This document shows, in pieces, positions 58,401-64,000 of a stretch of DNA of 64,000 nt. The DNA comes from Arcobacter nitrofigilis DSM 7299 (GTDB taxonomy: Bacteria; Campylobacterota; Campylobacteria; Campylobacterales; Arcobacteraceae), in the NCBI RefSeq assembly GCF_000092245.1, contig NC_014166.1, forward strand, positions 1,240,001 to 1,304,000. Reading direction: 5' to 3'. The position numbers and the translations under genes were made by a program. The notes beneath the pieces were generated by a model that saw only the letters and a program-made list of their open reading frames with translations, was not told the origin of the DNA and did no database searches. Numbering within the stretch: position 1 is the first letter of the stretch; every line of letters begins with the position of its first letter.

Positions 58401-60539
58401 TTGAAAAAAAATTTTTATTTATATATTATATTTGTCCCTATCTTAGCTGTTTTAGTTTCAATTACATTAATTACTCTTCATAATATAAATGAATTAAATA
58501 CAAGTGCTGATGAAGATATAAAGGCCTTTACTAAAAACTATTTAATTGAGCAAAAAACTAAGATTTATAATAGAGTACATTTTTTTTCAAATATTATAAA
58601 AGTTAAAACAGCTGAATTTAAAAGTGAACAAAAAGTTTTATTAAAAGATAATGTTGACAAAATCGAATACTATTCTAAGCATCTTTTTCATTATCACAAT
58701 TATAAAAAAACTGCTATAAAAGATAAAATAAATGATGAGATGATAAATCATTTATTCAAAAATAAACACTTAAATATTATTTTTGATTTAAAAAATTATG
58801 AGTTATTATTTGATGGAAATAATTTACTAAAAGATGTAAATCTTAAATCTCTAAGTGACATAACTGGGGTAACAATATTAAATAAATTTAGAAAATTTGA
58901 TAGATTTATACAATTTGATTTAAAAGGTAAACGATATCTATTTTATGCAAAGAAAACAGATGATTCTGAATTATTAATTTTAAGTGGTGATAGTATTGAT
59001 TCCATTAATGAAGATATAAAAAGTAAAATTTTAAGTACAAATATTAAAAATAGACGATTAAAAGAGTATAGACTTAAATATTTAAATGTTATTAAAAATT
59101 ATGGTGAAGGTTTTATAACATATGATTATACAAAACCAGAAAGCAAAGAAATCTTTAAAAAACTCTCTTTTTTTTATTTACAAAAAGATTGGAATTGGAT
59201 TATTGGAACTGGATTTTATTTTGATGATTTAGACTTTAAAACAGAAGAATTTAAATCCTCAATTGAAAAGAAAATAAAAAGAAGTGTTAATACCGCAATT
59301 ATAGTTGGTATTTTATTAATTATTTTTATTTCAATTGCCATATATTTTATAACTTCAAAATTAAATAAAATAATCAATGACTATTCAGATAATTTAAATA
59401 AAAGTAATGAGAGTTTAAGAAAACAAAAAGATGTTTTTAAAACACTATTTGATAAATCCACTGATGGTATTATTATTTATTCAGAAGATGGATATATCAT
59501 CAATTGTAATGATTCAGTAGTAAGAATGTTAGAATATGAAGATAAGTCTTTTATTATAAATAAAAAACTACAAGATATATCTCCTAAAAAACAAAATGAA
59601 AATGATACTTCCATATTAAAAGAAAAACTTTTTCAAATAGTCTCTTTTAACAATCAAACATATAACTTTGAATGGGTATTTCTTTCAAAAAATAGTAGAA
59701 AACTATTTTGTGAAATAAGAACTACTAGGTTAATTTTGGATGATAATAATATTGTTCATGCAATAATTAGAGATATTACATACAAAAAAGAGTTAGAAGA
59801 AAAAAATAAAAGACAACAAGTTATGCTTGCAGAAGAGTCAAAAAAGTCAGCTTTAGGTGAAATGCTTACAATGATAGCACACCAATGGAGACAACCTTTA
59901 AATAATATAAATTTACTAATTCATTTTGTTAGGGATACTTTTGATACTGGGAAATTTTCAAAAGAAGAGATCAAAAATATAACTTTAGATATGAAAGCAC
60001 AAATAGATTATTTGTCAAATACAATTAATGATTTTACAAATTTCACAAATCCAAAAAAAACCACTACACTTTTTTGTATAAAAGATGCTATTGAAAAGAC
60101 TTATAATCTAGCTATTGCACAGTTTGAAAAAAATAATATAAAAGTATTTATCGAATCAGACAGAATAGAAATTCAGGGAATAGAAAATGAGTTTATGCAG
60201 GTTATTTTAAATATATTAAATAATGCAAAAGATGCACTTCTTGAAAGTAATAATAAGGAAAAATTACTTTTTATAAATGCAAAAGAGATAAATAATAAAC
60301 TGGTACTCACTATTAAAGATACAGCTGGTGGGATTTCAAATAAAGTCATTTCTAGAATCTTTGATCCATATTTTACAACTAAACATAAACGTAATGGCAC
60401 AGGAATTGGTTTATATATGAGCAGTCAGATTATCAAGCAGTATAAAAATGGGGCAATTAAAGCTAGTAATGAGAGCTTTAATTACAATGGTAAATTTTAT
60501 GAAGGGGCTGTGTTTACAATTACTTTAGATTTAGATTAG
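58401..60539 (+). CDS. Orphan sensor histidine kinase with Cache and PAS domains
   Basis: A 712-residue kinase from a TTG with AAGGACTCT upstream. Order: helix (8-27), dual-Cache-like periplasmic domain ending DWNWIIGTGFYFDDLD (about 30-295), helix (about 302-322), PAS domain (about 345-465, FDKSTDGIIIYSEDGYI), coiled coil, phosphoacceptor AHQWRQPLNNINL, and ATPase with ILNNAKDALL, DTAGG and GTGIGLYMSSQI. No response regulator is adjacent, so it is an orphan in this window. Related to HK1/HK2 in the Cache and core regions. Confidence 0.9.
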   Translation: MKKNFYLYIIFVPILAVLVSITLITLHNINELNTSADEDIKAFTKNYLIEQKTKIYNRVHFFSNIIKVKTAEFKSEQKVLLKDNVDKIEYYSKHLFHYHNYKKTAIKDKINDEMINHLFKNKHLNIIFDLKNYELLFDGNNLLKDVNLKSLSDITGVTILNKFRKFDRFIQFDLKGKRYLFYAKKTDDSELLILSGDSIDSINEDIKSKILSTNIKNRRLKEYRLKYLNVIKNYGEGFITYDYTKPESKEIFKKLSFFYLQKDWNWIIGTGFYFDDLDFKTEEFKSSIEKKIKRSVNTAIIVGILLIIFISIAIYFITSKLNKIINDYSDNLNKSNESLRKQKDVFKTLFDKSTDGIIIYSEDGYIINCNDSVVRMLEYEDKSFIINKKLQDISPKKQNENDTSILKEKLFQIVSFNNQTYNFEWVFLSKNSRKLFCEIRTTRLILDDNNIVHAIIRDITYKKELEEKNKRQQVMLAEESKKSALGEMLTMIAHQWRQPLNNINLLIHFVRDTFDTGKFSKEEIKNITLDMKAQIDYLSNTINDFTNFTNPKKTTTLFCIKDAIEKTYNLAIAQFEKNNIKVFIESDRIEIQGIENEFMQVILNILNNAKDALLESNNKEKLLFINAKEINNKLVLTIKDTAGGISNKVISRIFDPYFTTKHKRNGTGIGLYMSSQIIKQYKNGAIKASNESFNYNGKFYEGAVFTITLDLD

Positions 60540-62306
60540 TTGATTTTTTAAAAAATCTTGGTAATGCCCTTCCACATCTTCAAGTTCAGCATGGCTTCCC
60601 CTTTGTACAATTTCACCATTTTCTAACACAAAAATTTTATCTGCATTTTTAACTGTACTTAATCTATGGGCAATAGTAATTATAGTTTTATCTTTTAAGA
60701 TAGGTTGTAGTGAATTGAAAAGTTTTGTTTCAGTATGGACATCTAAAGCTGATGTTGATTCATCAAAAATAACAACATTTGCTTTTGATACAATCATTCT
60801 TGCTATTGATAACCTTTGTCGTTGACCTCCGCTTAATCTAACACCATGTTTGCCTACAATAGTATCTAAACCATCTGGCATGTTTTGTATGCTTTCATAC
60901 AATTGAGCGATTTTAAGAGCTTCATAAATATCTTCGTCATTGATATTTTCATTATCCATAGAAATATTAAATCTGAGTGTATTGTTAAATAAAATTGGCA
61001 TTTGCAAAACTAAAAAGATATTTTTACGCAAAGACTCTTTATTTATTTCATCGATATTGATGTTGTTGTAAGTGATTTCTCCAGAATTCTTTTGATAAAA
61101 GCCAGCGATGATTTGAGCTAAAGTAGTTTTACCACTTCCACTTGCTCCTATTAGAGCAACTTTATCTTTTGGTTTTATATTTAAACTTATATCTTTTAAA
61201 ATAGGTTTATCTTTTATATATGAAAAATATAAATTTTTTATATCTATTTCAATATCTTTTATTTCAAGTGGTAATTTAATGATTCCTGTATTTTCTTTTT
61301 TAAGTTGGAAGATTTTATTGATTCTTTTAAGTGCTGCACTTGCATTTGCATAAGAGTATTGAATAGATAAAATATCTTGAATCGGTGTCATTATAAACCA
61401 AATATATCCAAACATAGCAAACATCATACCAATTGAGAGGTTACTATAAGCAACCATTACAAGCCCAGATGCCCTTAAAATTTCAAAAGCAATTAAAAAT
61501 ATAGTAAATGAAAATCTCTCGTAAGCTACACTTTTAAAGTTAAACTCATCTGATGTTTTTTTCACATTTAGTGCATTTTTTATTGATTGGTTAAAAAAGT
61601 ATTTTTCTTTGTTACTTGCTTTTATTTGACCAAATAAATCAAGAGTTTCTCCTAAATTATTTTGAAAGTTTTCAACTGCTTCATTCTCTTTTTTCTTTAA
61701 TTGTCCAACACTTTTTGAGATTCTTTTTGATAAAAGTATAATTATTGGTTGAATAATAAGTATCATAAAGCCCAAAATTGGATCTATTGTAATCATAACA
61801 ATAGAAACACCAATCAAAGTTAAAACAGATGAGATAAACTTACCAGCACCATTTATTATAAAAGAATCCAAAGTATTAACATCAGTTACCAAATTTGAAG
61901 TAATAGCTCCTGAGCCCATACTTTCGTATTCATTCATATTTACTTGTTTTAAATGTAATAATATTTTTTCTCTAATTTTAAAAGTTACAAATTTTGATAT
62001 TTTAGTAAAAATTTTAGTAGTAATCGCACTAAATAAAAAATATAAGATTCTCAAAAGTATAACTGCAATTGCTACAATTGTTATATAATATAAAGCACTC
62101 CCTGAAGAGAAATAATGATTTATATTATCTACAAAAAAACCTGGTTTTTTTAATAATACTTCATCCACAAGTGCTGGAAGCATTAAAGGTATTGGAATAC
62201 TTAAACTAATAGCAATAAGTGTAAAAATTTGTCCCCAAATGAGATCTTTTTTATTTTTTATTATTAAATTGAATATTTTTTTTAAAGTTATGTCATCTTT
62301 TTTCAT
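60531..62306 (-). CDS. ABC exporter, MsbA/lipid-type fused permease-ATPase
   Basis: A 591-residue half-transporter: six helices over residues 1-320 and an ATPase with Walker A GASGSGKTTLAQ, signature LSGGQRQRLSIARM, Walker B NVVIFDEST and AHRLSTVKNADKI. Homodimeric exporters of lipids, peptides or drugs look like this; no neighbour reveals cargo. Convergent with the kinase gene, overlapping by nine bases. Confidence 0.9.
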   Translation of the reverse strand: MKKDDITLKKIFNLIIKNKKDLIWGQIFTLIAISLSIPIPLMLPALVDEVLLKKPGFFVDNINHYFSSGSALYYITIVAIAVILLRILYFLFSAITTKIFTKISKFVTFKIREKILLHLKQVNMNEYESMGSGAITSNLVTDVNTLDSFIINGAGKFISSVLTLIGVSIVMITIDPILGFMILIIQPIIILLSKRISKSVGQLKKKENEAVENFQNNLGETLDLFGQIKASNKEKYFFNQSIKNALNVKKTSDEFNFKSVAYERFSFTIFLIAFEILRASGLVMVAYSNLSIGMMFAMFGYIWFIMTPIQDILSIQYSYANASAALKRINKIFQLKKENTGIIKLPLEIKDIEIDIKNLYFSYIKDKPILKDISLNIKPKDKVALIGASGSGKTTLAQIIAGFYQKNSGEITYNNINIDEINKESLRKNIFLVLQMPILFNNTLRFNISMDNENINDEDIYEALKIAQLYESIQNMPDGLDTIVGKHGVRLSGGQRQRLSIARMIVSKANVVIFDESTSALDVHTETKLFNSLQPILKDKTIITIAHRLSTVKNADKIFVLENGEIVQRGSHAELEDVEGHYQDFLKNQLI

Positions 62307-62410
62307 AGAGGGATTATATCTTTGTTATTTTAATAGCTTATTAATTCAAAATTATTGTAATTTTTTTAAAATATAATTTAAATCAAAAATCTTTTTAGCT
62401 ATTATTTCAT

Positions 62411-62857
62411 ATGGAAAAAATAGTAAGTACAAGAGAATTAAAAAAGAACTTTTTAGAGTTATGTAATGAAATATCAAATGATGACTCAAAAGCCTTATTA
62501 GATTTAAAAAATACAGAAAAAATCGAATTTATGTTAAAACCTTATTGTACTGAAGCATATCCAATAAGAAAGGTTCTTATTTTATATCATAGGTATGCCT
62601 GTGTTGCTTTTATATCAGCAGAGTTTGTAAAAAATGCAAAGGTTTATATAGATGAAGTTTTGACTAAATATATAGTTTTAGCCCTTGTAAATAAACCAGA
62701 TCCAGATGAAGTTTCGGTTGTTTACTCAAATGTAGATGCTCTTTCAAAGTTCCCAACTAGAGCAATTTCTATTAAGGATATAATTGAATATTTAGAATCT
62801 GAAAATATAGAAGAGAGCTTAAGAGAATTTTATAAAAAGAAGCAACTCTTCTTCTAA
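62411..62857 (+). CDS. Hypothetical protein
   Basis: A 148-residue soluble protein (MEKIVSTRELKKNFLELC...) with a central hydrophobic region VLILYHRYACVAFISAEF and IDEVLTKYIVLALVNKPDPDEV. I recognise no family. The ATG lies in a poor ribosome-binding context. Its stop overlaps the stop of the convergent phosphatase. Confidence 0.62.
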   Translation: MEKIVSTRELKKNFLELCNEISNDDSKALLDLKNTEKIEFMLKPYCTEAYPIRKVLILYHRYACVAFISAEFVKNAKVYIDEVLTKYIVLALVNKPDPDEVSVVYSNVDALSKFPTRAISIKDIIEYLESENIEESLREFYKKKQLFF

Positions 62858-63483
62858 TCTAAAATTTTTAAAATATCTTCTAATTTTGATATTTTGTATT
62901 TTGCTTTTGAAAAATCTTGAGTTTTTGTAAATTCATTATAAACTATGGCGCAATCAATATTTGCACTATGCGCTGCAATTAAACCTCTTTGCGAGTCTTC
63001 TATTACTATAGCTTCTTCATTTGTAGCATTAAACTTTTCTAAACCTTTTAAATAAGGGTCAGGGTGTGGTTTTGATCTTGCATAATCTTCAACACACAAA
63101 ACAAAATCCATAAAATCAGTAATCCCACGGTTTTCATGAATTATTTCAAAATCAACACGTCTTGAAGTAGTAACAATACCCATTTTATATTTTTTGCTAA
63201 GTTCATTTAAGACATCATGCACATTCTCAATAGCAATATCTTCTTTTTTTAAATACTGCTGATAATATATATCTCTTTTATTTCTTGCAATTATAATCTC
63301 TTCTTTTGTTGCACTAGGAGCAGCAACCCAAACTCCATTTCCTTCTGTCATAATTTTCATATAATCATCAAATTGAATATTTACATTAAAAAATTCTTTT
63401 AAAGCTCTTTTACTAGCTTCAAAATAAAGTGGTTCTGTTTCTACTAAAACTCCGTCATTATCAAAAAGTATATATTTTTTCAT
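62854..63483 (-). CDS. HAD-superfamily phosphatase (beta-phosphoglucomutase-like)
   Basis: A 209-residue hydrolase: motif I FDNDGVLVETEP, motif II GIVTTSRR, motif III Lys in SKPHPDPY and IVIEDSQRGLIAAHSA for motif IV. In motif I the usual DxDG is DNDG with Asp kept. Class is that of PgmB/phosphoglycolate phosphatases, substrate unknown. Overlaps the upstream gene by 23 bases and lacks a clear ribosome site, implying coupling. Confidence 0.88.
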   Translation of the reverse strand: MKKYILFDNDGVLVETEPLYFEASKRALKEFFNVNIQFDDYMKIMTEGNGVWVAAPSATKEEIIIARNKRDIYYQQYLKKEDIAIENVHDVLNELSKKYKMGIVTTSRRVDFEIIHENRGITDFMDFVLCVEDYARSKPHPDPYLKGLEKFNATNEEAIVIEDSQRGLIAAHSANIDCAIVYNEFTKTQDFSKAKYKISKLEDILKILD

Positions 63484-63880
63484 ATATTATATATTGCTCC
63501 AAATAATCAGTAATAACTATATTATGTTCTATCAATCTATCTCTTACTAAAAATATTTTTGCTTTTTGCTTTTCTATATAAAATACACCAATGGCATTTT
63601 TATAGTAATTTAATTGTATTAAACTTGAAGCAAGTATTGGTTTATCATTTATAATTTTTAATCTGTAGTATTCATTTATATATATTAGATCACTTTTATA
63701 GAGTTCTTTAGTATATTTTATGTTTTTAAAACTATATTCTGGATTTCCAATATTATAAATTAATATCTCTTTTTTATTAGAGAATAATCTTTGAAATATC
63801 TCTTCATGAAGTTTTGAATATAAATTCTCTGCTTTTACTAAACTAGTAATTATAAGCAGGCTTAAAAATATTTTTTTCAA
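63461..63880 (-). CDS. Exported hypothetical protein
   Basis: A 139-residue protein with a signal peptide (KKIFLSLLIITSLVKA) from a TTG at 63880; GGAG is a little far (about 13 bases). The mature part has many Tyr/Ile strand-like segments (NIKYTKELYKSDLIYI). No family recognised. Confidence 0.6.
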   Translation of the reverse strand: MKKIFLSLLIITSLVKAENLYSKLHEEIFQRLFSNKKEILIYNIGNPEYSFKNIKYTKELYKSDLIYINEYYRLKIINDKPILASSLIQLNYYKNAIGVFYIEKQKAKIFLVRDRLIEHNIVITDYLEQYIIYEKIYTF

Positions 63881-63926
63881 AATAAATATTTCACTCCTAA
63901 TTCATTATTTAATTATAATTTTCAGC

Positions 63927-64000
63927 TTATTCATAGGGCATAGGAATAGGCGGCAACTCTCTAAATGCTTCTTTAACTGCATTTGTTATACTACTTCTAT
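63927..64000 (-). CDS. C-terminal end of a gene continuing past the window
   Basis: The last 23 codons before a TAA at 63927-63929 read ...SITNAVKEAFRELPPIPMPYE. The form (amphipathic helix then PPIPMPYE) resembles the C-terminus of TonB/TolA-like energy-transducing proteins, but the stretch is too short for a secure call. Confidence 0.4.
   Translation of the reverse strand, partial: RSSITNAVKEAFRELPPIPMPYE

Noticed and set aside
1-64000. tRNA, rRNA, CRISPR array, insertion sequence or prophage
   Set aside because: No CCA-ended cloverleaf, rRNA-like stretch, regularly spaced longer repeats, transposase, integrase or phage structural gene was recognised on either strand. The 11-bp repeats are too short and too few to be CRISPR and lie in promoters.

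Overview
The window is AT-rich, gene-dense DNA, with short intergenic gaps and frequent TTG starts. It is best explained as chromosome of an Arcobacter-type member of the Campylobacterota. The clearest taxonomic marker is the ion channel at 34991-35794, a close relative of the Arcobacter butzleri sodium channel NavAb as I remember that sequence. The histidine kinases carry the HQWRQPL histidine motif common in this phylum. I see no rRNA, tRNA, CRISPR array, insertion sequence or prophage, and no gap over 300 bases without a gene.

Layout. (1) 1-3400: an iron-uptake block with a TonB-dependent receptor cut off by the window edge, a divergent AraC regulator and a DUF4198 periplasmic protein, with Fur-box-like palindromes. 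(2) 3400-8512: a MarR-controlled efflux operon (MarR, TolC-like lipoprotein, FUSC pump, DUF1656 protein, HlyD adaptor) preceded by a perfect 10-bp inverted repeat. (3) 8649-11398: a TAXI-type TRAP transporter. (4) 11504-15264: two paralogous unknown proteins (one a lipoprotein), a hairpin-rich spacer, a hypothetical protein, a D-Ala-D-Ala carboxypeptidase and a LOG-family protein.

(5) 15369-31712 is the most interesting stretch. It holds two PxpA (LamB/YcsF) homologues, two paralogous kinase/OmpR-type regulator pairs, two complete DctPQM TRAP transporters, a nitrilase-superfamily amidase, an RraA-like protein, a YcsI/DUF1445 (D-glutamate cyclase family) protein and a 5-oxoprolinase operon pxpABC. 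Six promoter regions inside it carry tandem 11-bp direct repeats with consensus CWCACTT-N3-A, always in the same orientation relative to the gene and 29-42 bases before its start codon. I infer one regulon for uptake and breakdown of 5-oxoproline or a related lactam/amide, run by two duplicated two-component systems that recognise the same DNA.

(6) 31746-41378: housekeeping and signalling genes: DedA protein, DbpA helicase, a degenerate GGDEF protein, parvulin, NavAb-like channel, HD hydrolase, a tiny FeoB-associated Cys-rich protein with a Fur box, PIN-PhoH ATPase, RraA, cold-shock protein and a methyltransferase. (7) 41504-49443: thiol-disulfide proteins, a pentapeptide protein, a class II aldolase, then a PotABCD-type ABC operon with a glycerophosphodiesterase; its ATPase gene is frameshifted at a run of six A. 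(8) 49674-64000: an LsrK-like kinase with a cupin, a Kv-type channel, HugZ-type heme protein, MltB, DsbB/TlpA, an orphan PAS histidine kinase, an MsbA-like exporter, a HAD phosphatase and a partial gene at the right edge.
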